Assembly: GCA_022376925.1 (NCBI GenBank)
Contig: JAIOJX010000032.1
Location: 200,628,939-200,692,938 of the forward strand
Direction of reading: 5' to 3'
Origin: Tragulus kanchil
Taxonomy: Eukaryota; Chordata; Mammalia; Artiodactyla; Tragulidae
DNA length: 64,000 nucleotides
Positions 1 through 11,361 of this stretch are shown here, one piece after another. Within the stretch, counting starts at the first letter, position 1, and each line of letters starts with the position of its first letter. Position numbers and translations under genes: made by a program. The notes beneath the pieces are model-generated. The model saw nothing but the letters and a program-made list of their open reading frames with translations, had not been told where the DNA came from and ran no database searches.

Positions 1-146
1 CCTGGGTTGGAAAGACCCCTAGAGGAGAGCATGGCAACCTACTCCAGTATTCTTGCCTGGAGAATCCCCACGGACAGATGAGCCAGGTGGGCTGAAGTCC
101 ATGGGGTCACAAAGAGTTGGGCACAACGGAGCGGCTAAGCATAGCG
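1..146 (+). mobile_element. Bov-tA-type SINE, 3' part, cut by window edge
   Basis: The sequence matches the 3' two thirds of a ruminant Bov-tA element: the 'ggcaacctactccagtattc' block, 'tgcctggagaatcccc', 'gtccatggggtcacaaagag' and a degenerate 'gggcacaacggagcggc' end. The tRNA-related 5' head lies outside the window. Family recognised from memory of the consensus; the exact subfamily is not resolved. Confidence 0.85.
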
Positions 147-206
147 GACCATGAAGGTGAGTCATCGCAGTCTAAAGGTAAACCTTGGCTTTGAAGAAGG
201 AGCAAC

Positions 207-2374
207 TTATCTTCCTGTAGCTGGCTTACTGCCTTTTTGAATCATCTGACAGTTCCTCTAACCAGCGGATATAAAGCAACTGCTTCTCTTTGCTGTGGCC
301 TCATTAATTTATTAAAGAAACATAAGAGTTGTTTTATTTACACTCTAGAAGTGTCCTGTCACCAGCCAGCTCCAGCTCTGCTAGGGATGGGACTTCCTAT
401 GGGAGCCTCTAGTTAGAATACTGTAGCCTTGAGACTTCACACTGGGGAAGGTTTTCCCAGAGTGCCAAGAGGTAGGACAAATGATGTGGCAAGGGAAGAG
501 TTAACGTGTAAGAGGGGTGGCGTCCCAGAACAGTGGGCACTGCAGTTCATTTTCTATACCATCCCATTTCTTCCGCACTAATTCACAGTCATTATCATAT
601 CCGGACAACCACCCCATGCTTCATTTACTGACATTAATTAACTCCCCACCCCCTGCTTTTTACCTTATTTTAAAAGAGTGAGGAGGGAAATATCCCATTC
701 TCTTAGGGAGAGAATACAGGTTTAATAATGCTTGGCAGCTGGCTTTCTCCAGTGAAGATGAGAAAGAGAAGCAGAGCCAGCTCACTGTTGAGCTCGCTGG
801 ACCTTGGCCGTGGCGACACGGCTCACCTCCTGTCACGATGCCCAACCCGCAGCGCCACTCCCAGACTCCAGCCATCCTCAGACTCAGTGCTCCGACGCCA
901 CACCCTGACGTGCGGGGATTTACAAGGAACGGTGATGGCGGAGAAGGGCTAACCTTGGCCATCTCCCTCCCCTCATCCATATCCAGTCAAGACACGGGGA
1001 AAGTAATAAATGCATGGAAAGGATTAGCTGATATCAGCCCCAAGGAGCACAGCTTGTACTTTCCAGCTCAGTCTCTGGAACGCGCAACTTCACACACACT
1101 AATGCCCCGGCCGAGCGCACCTCTGAGTGTCCTGCCTGCCCCTCCTTTGGGGAGGCAAAAGAGCTAAGGAGGCAAGTTAAACTCAATCGCCTAAGTGTTC
1201 CCATTGCAAAGACTCATCTGTGAACCAGTATATGTTCCCCCATCAGTTACTTTATAGCTAAATTACATAATTCCTCCACTGGATTATTGGTTATCTTCCT
1301 GTAGCTGGCTTACTGCCTTTTTGAATCATCTGACAGTTCCTCTAACCAGCGGATATAAAGCAACTGCTTCTCTTTGCTGTGGCCTCATTAATTTATTAAA
1401 GAAACATAAGAGTTGTTTTATTTACACTCTAGAAGTGTCCTGTCACCAGCCAGCTCCAGCTCTGCTAGGGATGGGACTTCCTATGGGAGCCTCTAGTTAG
1501 AATACTGTAGCCTTGAGACTTCACACTGGGGAAGGTTTTCCCAGAGTGCCAAGAGGTAGGACAAATGATGTGGCAAGGGAAGAGTTAACGTGTAAGAGGG
1601 GTGGCGTCCCAGAACAGTGGGCACTGCAGTTCATTTTCTATACCATCCCATTTCTTCCGCACTAATTCACAGTCATTATCATATCCGGACAACCACCCCA
1701 TGCTTCATTTACTGACATTAATTAACTCCCCACCCCCTGCTTTTTACCTTATTTTAAAAGAGTGAGGAGGGAAATATCCCATTCTCTTAGGGAGAGAATA
1801 CAGGTTTAATAATGCTTGGCAGCTGGCTTTCTCCAGTGAAGATGAGAAAGAGAAGCAGAGCCAGCTCACTGTTGAGCTCGCTGGACCTTGGCCGTGGCGA
1901 CACGGCTCACCTCCTGTCACGATGCCCAACCCGCAGCGCCACTCCCAGACTCCAGCCATCCTCAGACTCAGTGCTCCGACGCCACACCCTGACGTGCGGG
2001 GATTTACAAGGAACGGTGATGGCGGAGAAGGGCTAACCTTGGCCATCTCCCTCCCCTCATCCATATCCAGTCAAGACACGGGGAAAGTAATAAATGCATG
2101 GAAAGGATTAGCTGATATCAGCCCCAAGGAGCACAGCTTGTACTTTCCAGCTCAGTCTCTGGAACGCGCAACTTCACACACACTAATGCCCCGGCCGAGC
2201 GCACCTCTGAGTGTCCTGCCTGCCCCTCCTTTGGGGAGGCAAAAGAGCTAAGGAGGCAAGTTAAACTCAATCGCCTAAGTGTTCCCATTGCAAAGACTCA
2301 TCTGTGAACCAGTATATGTTCCCCCATCAGTTACTTTATAGCTAAATTACATAATTCCTCCACTGGATTATTGG
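207..2374. repeat. Tandem duplication D1, unit 1,084 bp (probable false duplication)
   Basis: Copy 1 is 207-1290 and copy 2 is 1291-2374. I see no difference between the copies at any place compared. The 4-bp string 'ttat' sits at the start of both copies and again just after copy 2. The unit contains no complete mobile element. Read as two overlapping assembly pieces joined end to end. Confidence 0.97.
781..1140. other. CpG-rich patch
   Basis: By hand count there are 19 CpG dinucleotides in 360 bp with GC about 58%, densest in 781-960 (13 CpG, GC about 63%). The surrounding sequence is CpG-poor and AT-rich. Duplicated with D1 at 1865-2224. Several short open frames cross it on both strands (74-109 codons), none with a recognisable domain. 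It could be a small orphan CpG island or simply a GC-rich stretch; no TATA box, first exon or splice donor is convincing. Confidence 0.45.
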
Positions 2375-2584
2375 TTATGATCTATTGTTAAACTCTGTGG
2401 CACTAGTGTATTATTCAGCAGCTATATTAACACTCTGCATTCCTGACAGTCTTCCTATATGGATAGCTCTGCCCAGTGAATCCAGACAGAGATGTAGCTA
2501 CATGATGGCTTTTGGGGAGGAGGTGGAGAAAGGGAGAATAGTTGTCAAAGAGAATGCCTTGGTTCATATTAAAGAATGACTGGG

Positions 2585-2801
2585 CATGTATGCACTGCTA
2601 TATTCAAAATGGATAACCAACAAGGACTTATTTATACAGCACATGGAACTCTCATCAATGCTATGTGCCAACCTAGATGGGGGAGAATGGATACCTATAC
2701 TTGTACAGCTGAGTCTGTTCGTTGTCCACCTGAAACTATCACAACATTGTTAATTGACTATACCTCAATACAAAATAAAAAGGTTAAAACCTGAAAAAGA
2801 A
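2585..2801 (+). mobile_element. 5'-truncated L1, 3' UTR end (artiodactyl type)
   Basis: Carries the characteristic artiodactyl L1 tail: 'atggataaccaacaagga', 'cacctgaaactatcacaac' and 'caatacaaaataaaaagg'. It is bounded by an imperfect target-site duplication, 'aaagaatgactgg' at 2571 and 'aaagaatgattgg' at 2802, after a purine-rich tail. The 72-codon open frame inside it (2576-2794) is a by-product. Second copy 3667-3883 through D2. Confidence 0.85.
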
Positions 2802-3666
2802 AAAGAATGATTGGCCTTCCTTGAAAAGGAGGTATGCACAGGAAAATCCCCCTGGCAGTCTAGGCAAGTCAGGAGTTAAAATTGCTGTCACTTAGTTCAC
2901 GTCTTCCTTGGCCAGTTAGACTTCTCCGAGCCTTGACTTCCCCATTTACAAATAAAATTGTTAGATGAGATGAACTCTGATCATCTCAAAAGTTCTAGAG
3001 TAATGCCTACTTAGGGTTTAGTCAGTGAGTTTCATACCCTCCTCTCTCACCTCAGATTTCTCAAGGCTGGAGAACACCAAATATTCCAAGCTCTAATCCT
3101 GCCTGAGCTTTGTTAATTTCTATATTTCATTGGAAAGAAGCAAAATTCTGGTTGTCTCTTATCTGTATAGCATGAAATCTGTATAACATCAGAATCCCTC
3201 TTTGCACAAGTTAAATACTTTGGTAGGATTTTTTTAGAGACATAATAGACAACTAAGGTTTTAGAAAACAAAGAAAATAGAGAGCACAACATAAACAGCA
3301 AAGATGGCTTGATTTATCGAATTCTTTTTTGGATTCACCAGTGACATACAGTTGGCAGAAAGCTCTTGCTCATTCTTTCCATGGCATTAACCAGTATATG
3401 TTCCCCCATCAGTTACTTTATAGCTAAATTACATAATTCCTCCACTGGATTATTGGTTATGATCTATTGTTAAACTCTGTGGCACTAGTGTATTATTCAG
3501 CAGCTATATTAACACTCTGCATTCCTGACAGTCTTCCTATATGGATAGCTCTGCCCAGTGAATCCAGACAGAGATGTAGCTACATGATGGCTTTTGGGGA
3601 GGAGGTGGAGAAAGGGAGAATAGTTGTCAAAGAGAATGCCTTGGTTCATATTAAAGAATGACTGGG

Positions 3667-3883
3667 CATGTATGCACTGCTATATTCAAAATGGATAACC
3701 AACAAGGACTTATTTATACAGCACATGGAACTCTCATCAATGCTATGTGCCAACCTAGATGGGGGAGAATGGATACCTATACTTGTACAGCTGAGTCTGT
3801 TCGTTGTCCACCTGAAACTATCACAACATTGTTAATTGACTATACCTCAATACAAAATAAAAAGGCTAAAACCTGAAAAAGAA
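3667..3883 (+). mobile_element. Same L1 3' end, second D2 copy
   Basis: Offset by 1,082 bp from the element at 2585 and differing only by the t/c substitution at 3866. It is not an independent insertion, because the flanks and the target-site duplication are copied with it. Confidence 0.85.
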
Positions 3884-4429
3884 AAAGAATGATTGGCCTT
3901 CCTTGAAAAGGAGGTATGCACAGGAAAATCCCCCTGGCAGTCTAGGCAAGTCAGGAGTTAAAATTGCTGTCACTTAGTTCACGTCTTCCTTGGCCAGTTA
4001 GACTTCTCCGAGCCTTGACTTCCCCATTTACAAATAAAATTGTTAGATGAGATGAACTCTGATCATCTCAAAAGTTCTAGAGTAATGCCTACTTAGGGTT
4101 TAGTCAGTGAGTTTCATACCCTCCTCTCTCACCTCAGATTTCTCAAGGCTGGAGAACACCAAATATTCCAAGCTCTAATCCTGCCTGAGCTTTGTTAATT
4201 TCTATATTTCATTGGAAAGAAGCAAAATTCTGGTTGTCTCTTATCTGTATAGCATGAAATCTGTATAACATCAGAATCCCTCTTTGCACAAGTTAAATAC
4301 TTTGGTAGGATTTTTTTAGAGACATAATAGACAACTAAGGTTTTAGAAAACAAAGAAAATAGAGAGCACAACATAAACAGCAAAGATGGCTTGATTTATC
4401 GAATTCTTTTTTGGATTCACCAGTGACAT

Positions 4430-6662
4430 ACAGTTGGCAGAAAGCTCTTGCTCATTCTTTCCATGGCCAAGTCTCCAGGCTGAAGGCAGTAAGGAGACCT
4501 CAGCTGTGACACAGAACTGACTACGAGAAACACAAACTACAGAGAAATTAAAGAGAGTTACCCATCCATTTCCAGTAAGTCAAGCAGCAAGTTAACAGTA
4601 AATGTAAGTTTCCTGCTAAATACTCAGATAGCATCACACAGAAGAGGGATTCTAGATACATCTGGGTTCTTTTGCTTAAACCAAAGTTGAACATCTTTTC
4701 ATTTGAATGACTGTTAGTTTCCTTCCTTTTAGTGAACTCTTCCTTGGCCACTAAAAATGTCATTCGTTATAGGGATCAGAAAATAGGAATTCACACATTA
4801 AGAACTTTTACAAACAAGTTTATGGTGAAATGAAAAGAGGTCAGAGGCTGAGGCGTGGGGCTTGGGAGCAGGGAGGTGGGAGGTAACAGAATATATCAAA
4901 GAAGGACAAAGACCCCAAAATGACCAAAAGGAGAATAAGGTAATAACTAAGTCAGAACAACAGTCTAGATTGATTAGTAGCCAACACAAAGCATGAGAAA
5001 CGACATTAGAAGGAGTGAAAGGGCAATGCTGACCAATTAGGAAGGCTGTCACACTAACCCTGGTCTCTTTAGACAGTTACGCTTCATTCACTTATCTTAA
5101 GGTTGTCCTCAGAAACAAATTCAGAAGGTCACTCGGTTTATGGTCATGTTGTCTATTCTTTCCGTGCAGCAGAAAGAACAAGTCTAAAACTATGGCTAAT
5201 TACATCAGTAAGGTCTAAAGTCCTTGTTGGAGCATACAGAACAAGAACGAAAGAATGTAACAGGGTTTGGAGTCAGTTCATCAGTCAACCCATTGACAGG
5301 TATTCATTGAGGGCTTCCAGCATGCCCAACACTGCCATTCCTGATTGCAAGTCAAGAAGCCTGGGAGAGGGGGGAGGTGTAGTCACAGTGATTTCATTGT
5401 CTCCTTTTGTGAACTCAAATAAGACAAATGATCTACTTGGACAGTATTTTCAAGCCTTTGTTATAAAGTAGGCAAAGTCTTGGGTATATAGAGCCAAGAA
5501 TTAGCAAAGTTCACTCTCTGCCTCCCCCATAAAAAGAGAATGATAACAGTTGGCAGAAAGCTCTTGCTCATTCTTTCCATGGCCAAGTCTCCAGGCTGAA
5601 GGCAGTAAGGAGACCTCAGCTGTGACACAGAACTGACTACGAGAAACACAAACTACAGAGAAATTAAAGAGAGTTACCCATCCATTTCCAGTAAGTCAAG
5701 CAGCAAGTTAACAGTAAATGTAAGTTTCCTGCTAAATACTCAGATAGCATCACACAGAAGAGGGATTCTAGATACATCTGGGTTCTTTTGCTTAAACCAA
5801 AGTTGAACATCTTTTCATTTGAATGACTGTTAGTTTCCTTCCTTTTAGTGAACTCTTCCTTGGCCACTAAAAATGTCATTCGTTATAGGGATCAGAAAAT
5901 AGGAATTCACACATTAAGAACTTTTACAAACAAGTTTATGGTGAAATGAAAAGAGGTCAGAGGCTGAGGCGTGGGGCTTGGGAGCAGGGAGGTGGGAGGT
6001 AACAGAATATATCAAAGAAGGACAAAGACCCCAAAATGACCAAAAGGAGAATAAGGTAATAACTAAGTCAGAACAACAGTCTAGATTGATTAGTAGCCAA
6101 CACAAAGCATGAGAAACGACATTAGAAGGAGTGAAAGGGCAATGCTGACCAATTAGGAAGGCTGTCACACTAACCCTGGTCTCTTTAGACAGTTACGCTT
6201 CATTCACTTATCTTAAGGTTGTCCTCAGAAACAAATTCAGAAGGTCACTCGGTTTATGGTCATGTTGTCTATTCTTTCCGTGCAGCAGAAAGAACAAGTC
6301 TAAAACTATGGCTAATTACATCAGTAAGGTCTAAAGTCCTTGTTGGAGCATACAGAACAAGAACGAAAGAATGTAACAGGGTTTGGAGTCAGTTCATCAG
6401 TCAACCCATTGACAGGTATTCATTGAGGGCTTCCAGCATGCCCAACACTGCCATTCCTGATTGCAAGTCAAGAAGCCTGGGAGAGGGGGGAGGTGTAGTC
6501 ACAGTGATTTCATTGTCTCCTTTTGTGAACTCAAATAAGACAAATGATCTACTTGGACAGTATTTTCAAGCCTTTGTTATAAAGTAGGCAAAGTCTTGGG
6601 TATATAGAGCCAAGAATTAGCAAAGTTCACTCTCTGCCTCACCCATAACAAGAGAATGATAA
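4430..6662. repeat. Tandem duplication D3, unit 1,116 bp (probable false duplication)
   Basis: Copy 1 is 4430-5545, copy 2 is 5546-6662. The visible differences are two substitutions within the last 25 bp of copy 1 (c 5525/a 6641 and a 5533/c 6649). The segment 4430-4467 is also the end of D2, so it occurs three times (3348, 4430, 5546). Open frames of 71, 84 and 122 codons are duplicated with it; none resembles a known protein. Confidence 0.97.
5279..5345 (-). mobile_element. L2-like 3' end fragment
   Basis: 'ggtattcattgagggcttcc' followed by 'agcatgcccaacactg' resembles the reverse complement of the L2 3' end ('tattgagcacctactatgtg ccaggcactg'). Diverged and short. Second copy about 6395-6461. 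Confidence 0.35.
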
Positions 6663-7615
6663 GCAGCTATGTAAATAACACTTAGACACAGCACATACAG
6701 TAACCTTAAAACAACAACCATAATAGGGTTTCCTGATCTATAAGATGGAAATACCAATTAACTAGAGGATGCCAACTATTCAAACTTCAGAGTTTTGGAA
6801 AAGACAAAGTAGTTCACTGATATAAATACATCCAAAGTTTTGCATTTGCAGGATATGAAATGAGATCTTTGGTCAACACTCAAAATCCTTAATGGGATTT
6901 TACAATATGTGATTTCTCTCTTTCGTAGGGTTTAACTTATCCTTTGGTTGAATCTTTGATCTAAGGACTCACTTATCATTTAAGTGATTCAGGCTCCTCA
7001 CCACCCTCAGCATGTCTCTCTCTCTATCACCCATGAACCCTATGTTTTGGTGAAATTTTTGTTTTATTTGGTTCTTTTAAAGCCATGCTCACAAGCCAAA
7101 ATGTCATGGAAGAGTTGTGAAGGCTTCCTTCTGGCCTCCTCACCTGCTGCACTTCCATCCCCAGCTGGGAAAAGAACCGCAGATGGACAGGTCTCTGGTG
7201 GCCCTCCTTCCCTTCCTGCTCACTCAAATGGCAACAAAGAGAGGCTCCACTAGAAGACAGAACATGGACTCACGCTAGGAAAGGTGAGCACGAGAAGAGA
7301 GAACACTAAGGGAAAAAGTGCAGATAAAGGGGAAGAAAATCCAGCTAGCTGCAAACATGACCCAGTCCCCATTTGAACCCTGTGTCTTCTCTATTTTTTC
7401 TATAAAAGGAGGAATAGTATATGAAGGAGAACAAATTTAAGGCAAATCACACAATACCTAAATGAAAGTAAAAAGACAAGTGGGGGAATATGTTACACAC
7501 CCGAAAATATATATCCTAAACGTAAAACCTTTAGCAGACACTCAGGACACTGATTGAAAGAAATTAGTCAAAACATAGCAAATTCTTTATTAGCAGGTCA
7601 GATCAACTATGGAAA
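6663..7615. other. Single-copy AT-rich sequence, nothing recognised
   Basis: No gene or element is recognised here. An 89-codon open frame at 6984-7253 has low complexity and no domain. Confidence 0.6.
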
Positions 7616-7619
7616 CAAT

Positions 7620-7800
7620 TTTTTCCCTAATCTACCACTTCTTAAAATGGGTTTCTTAGACCCACTGATTCAGAATCACTTATCTTTGTTAGAGACTCCT
7701 AGATGCCACCCCGGATTAAAACTGTGACTTGGGACCCGGCTTTTAACAAGTACCCCTAGTAATTCTAATATCTTCTAACATTTGAAAGATGCTTCTCAAA
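7620..7800 (-). mobile_element. MER5-like DNA transposon remnant
   Basis: Fragments such as 'cccactgattcagaatcact', 'gtacccctagtaattctaat' and the end 'gatgcttctcaaa' fit a diverged MER5-type (hAT-Charlie) element. The identification is weak. Confidence 0.35.
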
Positions 7801-7877
7801 TCTTTACCTGTATTGGGCACAATTACCTATTTATGTTGAATTTGCAAAGCATGCTTTTAAACGTTATTTCTGCAAAG

Positions 7878-8155
7878 AGCAAGTGTTTGCAAAGATGTGG
7901 AGAAAAAGGAACCCTCATAGATTGTTGGTAGGAATATAAACTGGTGCAGCCACTGTGAAAACAGTAAGGACATTCCTCAAACAAATAAAAAAATGGAACT
8001 AGCATACGATTCAGCAAGTTCACCGTTAAGTATTTATCCAAAGAAAACAAAAACACATTTCAAAATACAATTTGCACCCCGGTGTTCACTGCAGCTTTAC
8101 TTACAGCAGCCAAAACATGGAAGCCACCTAAGTACCCATCAACAGATGAGGAGAT
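7878..8155 (+). mobile_element. Old L1 fragment (ORF2 3' region)
   Basis: Typical order of L1 ORF2 3' landmarks: 'gcaaagatgtggagaaaaag', 'aaccctcatagattgttggt', 'ataaactggtgcagccactg', 'gtatttatccaaagaaaac', 'gcagccaaaacatggaagcc', 'acccatcaacagatgag'. Frameshifted and inactive. The 3' part from 7989 reappears at 9089-9255 because D4 starts inside the element. Confidence 0.85.
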
Positions 8156-8593
8156 GAAGTTACTTCTCACATACAGCTAGGATTACTGTCACTACATGAA
8201 CAGTGCGTCTGTCTTTATACAAGAAGGCCCATAATAAAGCCTTTTCCTCCAGGTTTGCTCTGTCAATATCTCAGAGTACCTAATGCAATTCAGTCTATAG
8301 AATTTTTCCCATGAAAATAGCATCAAACCATTACCAAAATCCTTACATGGCCACACAGTCAATTTATGTAATTAAACAGTATTGGAAGCAAGACACAAAA
8401 GACATAAAACTATTAAGCTACAGAGCATTCACAAATGATAGAATCTGGGATAAAGACTGCAGGTTCTCAGAATTCTAATTCGACAGGTTGAGGGAGGTGC
8501 TCAGAATCTGCATTTTAACTAGTATGCTCCAGTCAAACTTTAGGAAAATTTTAGCATAATAACCCAGACTGATTTGACTTCAATAGCTGAGGT

Positions 8594-8870
8594 CACTGTT
8601 TCTCAAAGTGTGGTCCCCAGGCCAGCAGCATCAGCATCACCTGAGGACATTTTAGGATTACATACGCTCAGGGTCCTATTCCAGATCTACTGAACCAGAA
8701 ACTCTGGAAATAGGATCCACAAGTGTGGTTTAACTAGCTGGCCAGATGCAATGCATTTACATCAGCACTCAGAGGAGTGGTTCTCAACTTCAGAATGACC
8801 TGGGGAGCATTAGATAATCCAGGGCCTAGACTGCTCTTCTGACCAACCTTATCTTTGGGGCAGAGGGAGG
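8594..8870 (-). mobile_element. MER5A-like elements, two adjacent parts
   Basis: 8594-8745 reads 'tctcaaagtgtggtccccag', 'cagcatcagcatcacctg' and 'tactgaaccagaaactctgg', the usual reverse orientation of MER5A. 8774-8870 begins 'gtggttctcaacttcagaat' in the opposite orientation. Further copies at 9694-9970 (D4) and, partly, 10892-11109 (D5). Confidence 0.7.
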
Positions 8871-8902
8871 GACTGGGCATGGTAGGTTTTAAAGCTCCCC
8901 AA

Positions 8903-9078
8903 GGGCTTCTCCGGTGGCACTAATGGTGAAGAATTGGGCTGTCCATAGAAGAGGCATAAGAGACACAGATTTGATCCCTGTGTGGGGAAGATCCCCCTAT
9001 TGGAGTCAAGCAACCCACTATTCTGGAAAGTCCCATGGATAAAGGAGCCTGGCTGGCACAAATCCGACACTAGTTGAA
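8903..9078 (+). mobile_element. Bov-tA-type SINE, copy with damaged 3' end
   Basis: Begins 'gggcttctccggtggcacta' and has 'tttgatccctgtgtggggaa' and 'cccatggataaaggagcctg'. Its 3' end is replaced by the noisy D4 junction; the intact version is at 10003. Confidence 0.88.
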
Positions 9079-10002
9079 TGGACATTCCAAAAATGGAACT
9101 AGCATACGATTCAGCAAGTTCACCGTTAAGTATTTATCCAAAGAAAACAAAAACACATTTCAAAATACAATTTGCACCCCGGTGTTCACTGCAGCTTTAC
9201 TTACAGCAGCCAAAACATGGAAGCCACCTAAGTACCCATCAACAGATGAGGAGATGAAGTTACTTCTCACATACAGCTAGGATTACTGTCACTACATGAA
9301 CAGTGCGTCTGTCTTTATACAAGAAGGCCCATAATAAAGCCTTTTCCTCCAGGTTTGCTCTGTCAATATCTCAGAGTACCTAATGCAATTCAGTCTATAG
9401 AATTTTTCCCATGAAAATAGCATCAAACCATTACCAAAATCCTTACATGGCCACACAGTCAATTTATGTAATTAAACAGTATTGGAAGCAAGACACAAAA
9501 GACATAAAACTATTAAGCTACAGAGCATTCACAAATGATAGAATCTGGGATAAAGACTGCAGGTTCTCAGAATTCTAATTCGACAGGTTGAGGGAGGTGC
9601 TCAGAATCTGCATTTTAACTAGTATGCTCCAGTCAAACTTTAGGAAAATTTTAGCATAATAACCCAGACTGATTTGACTTCAATAGCTGAGGTCACTGTT
9701 TCTCAAAGTGTGGTCCCCAGGCCAGCAGCATCAGCATCACCTGAGGACATTTTAGGATTACATACGCTCAGGGTCCTATTCCAGATCTACTGAACCAGAA
9801 ACTCTGGAAATAGGATCCACAAGTGTGGTTTAACTAGCTGGCCAGATGCAATGCATTTACATCAGCACTCAGAGGAGTGGTTCTCAACTTCAGAATGACC
9901 TGGGGAGCATTAGATAATCCAGGGCCTAGACTGCTCTTCTGACCAACCTTATCTTTGGGGCAGAGGGAGGGACTGGGCATGGTAGGTTTTAAAGCTCCCC
10001 AA

Positions 10003-10222
10003 GGGCTTCTCCGGTGGCACTAATGGTGAAGAATTGGGCTGTCCATAGAAGAGGCATAAGAGACACAGATTTGATCCCTGTGTGGGGAAGATCCCCCTAT
10101 TGGAGTCAAGCAACCCACTATTCTGGAAAGTCCCATGGATAAAGGAGCCTGGCTGGGCACAGTCCACAGGGACGCAAAGAGTCCGACACAGTTGAAGCAA
10201 TTTGGCATGCACGCAAGTGATT
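10003..10222 (+). mobile_element. Bov-tA-type SINE, intact copy
   Basis: Full-length element from 'gggcttctccggtggcacta' through 'cgcaaagagtccgacacagt' to the 'tttggcatgcacgcaagtg' end. The same locus reappears at 8903 (damaged) and 11142 because D4 and D5 overlap here. Confidence 0.9.
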
Positions 10223-11141
10223 GCAATGGGTAGCCATGGTTGAAAACCACCACTTTGGAACAATACTACTTTACTCATTCATGAAACACAAGAATAGTCA
10301 CATCTCTGCTCCTCCAGTGTAACACACTGCATTGTCATCAAACACTGTTCACAATTATCCCAGATTCTCTAACCTGTTGTGTTCACTGCAGCCCCTAGGA
10401 TGTCAGTGGTAGCACACTCACAGCTCTGCACTGAGCTTGGCGAGGAGGGAAAAGAAGCACATCTCATGTGTGTTAGATCAAGTTACTTACCCAAGATGAT
10501 TTGAAAGTAGAAAGCACTGAGATTCTGAACTGTTCTTTCAGCTCTGAGCTACCTACCTCTAGATGAGAGACACATAATGGAGGAAAGCTACCCCAGGCAC
10601 TCTCTTTCCAATCTGCCATCAACCCCATGATTATTTCCTCCATCAACCTGGGTGAGTGGGCTGGAAGTCACTTACCCTCCATTATATTGCCCCATTTGTG
10701 TCAAGGTTACTTTGTACAAAATGATACACATTACCTACTAATTCTCTTCTGCACCTCCTACCTTTTTCCCCAAAGGCTGGGCTCTTAGAAAGGCTTTCTC
10801 CTTCTTTCTTTTAAAAAGATCTTTAAAACACTGTTACCCTGTGGATTTGCCGTGTTTTTCCATCCTCCCCAATCTAATAAGGCCCCAAGCAATTTTAGGA
10901 TTACATACGCTCAGGGTCCTATTCCAGATCTACTAAAGAACTCTGGAAATAGGATCCACAAGTGTGGTTTAACTAGCTGGCCAGATGCAATGCATTTACA
11001 TCAGCACTCAGAGGAGTGGTTCTCAACTTCAGAATGACCTGGGGAGCATTAGATAATCCAGGGCCTAGACTGCTCTTCTGACCAACCTTATCTTTGGGGC
11101 AGAGGGAGGGACTGGGCATGGTAGGTTTTAAAGCTCCCCAA

Positions 11142-11361
11142 GGGCTTCTCCGGTGGCACTAATGGTGAAGAATTGGGCTGTCCATAGAAGAGGCATAAGA
11201 GACACAGATTTGATCCCTGTGTGGGGAAGATCCCCCTATTGGAGTCAAGCAACCCACTATTCTGGAAAGTCCCATGGATAAAGGAGCCTGGCTGGGCACA
11301 GTCCACAGGGACGCAAAGAGTCCGACACAGTTGAAGCAATTTGGCATGCACGCAAGTGATT
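11142..11361 (+). mobile_element. Bov-tA-type SINE, third appearance
   Basis: Identical by eye to the element at 10003, offset 1,139 bp by D5, with the same flanks on both sides. It is therefore one insertion shown again and not a separate retroposition. Confidence 0.9.

Larger units (their letters stand above)
2307..4467. repeat. Tandem duplication D2, unit 1,082 bp (probable false duplication)
   Basis: Copy 1 is 2307-3388, copy 2 is 3389-4467. One substitution is visible (t at 2784, c at 3866). At the copy 1/copy 2 junction the true continuation 'ccatggccaag' is replaced by 'ccatggcatt' before copy 2 starts. D1 and D2 overlap: 2307-2378 also occurs at 1223-1294 and 3389-3460, so this 72-bp stretch is present three times. 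Confidence 0.97.
7989..10200. repeat. Tandem duplication D4, unit about 1,100 bp (probable false duplication)
   Basis: Copy 1 is 7989-9088, copy 2 starts at 9089. The last 35 bp of copy 1 (9054-9088) are a gapped version of the true continuation at 10154-10210: the same words 'tccgacac' and 'agttgaa' appear with the intervening bases missing. The words just before copy 2, 'ggacattcc', match 7968-7976 with about 10 bp lost. This looks like low-accuracy sequence at a piece end. Confidence 0.97.

Noticed and set aside
660..2251. Paired identical frames (106, 74 and 109 codons) suggesting duplicated small genes
   Set aside because: All are exact consequences of D1 over a GC-rich patch, overlapping one another on both strands. 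No protein family is recognised.
207..4467. CRISPR array, satellite or retroviral LTR pair as explanation of the repeats
   Set aside because: Units are unrelated to each other, have no short repeat/spacer structure, occur only twice each, and lack LTR ends or internal retroviral genes.
10003..10090. Possible tRNA gene in the 5' part of a Bov-tA element
   Set aside because: The Bov-tA and CHR heads are tRNA-derived and keep 'ggttcgatccc'-like box B words, but no complete cloverleaf is present. They are SINEs.
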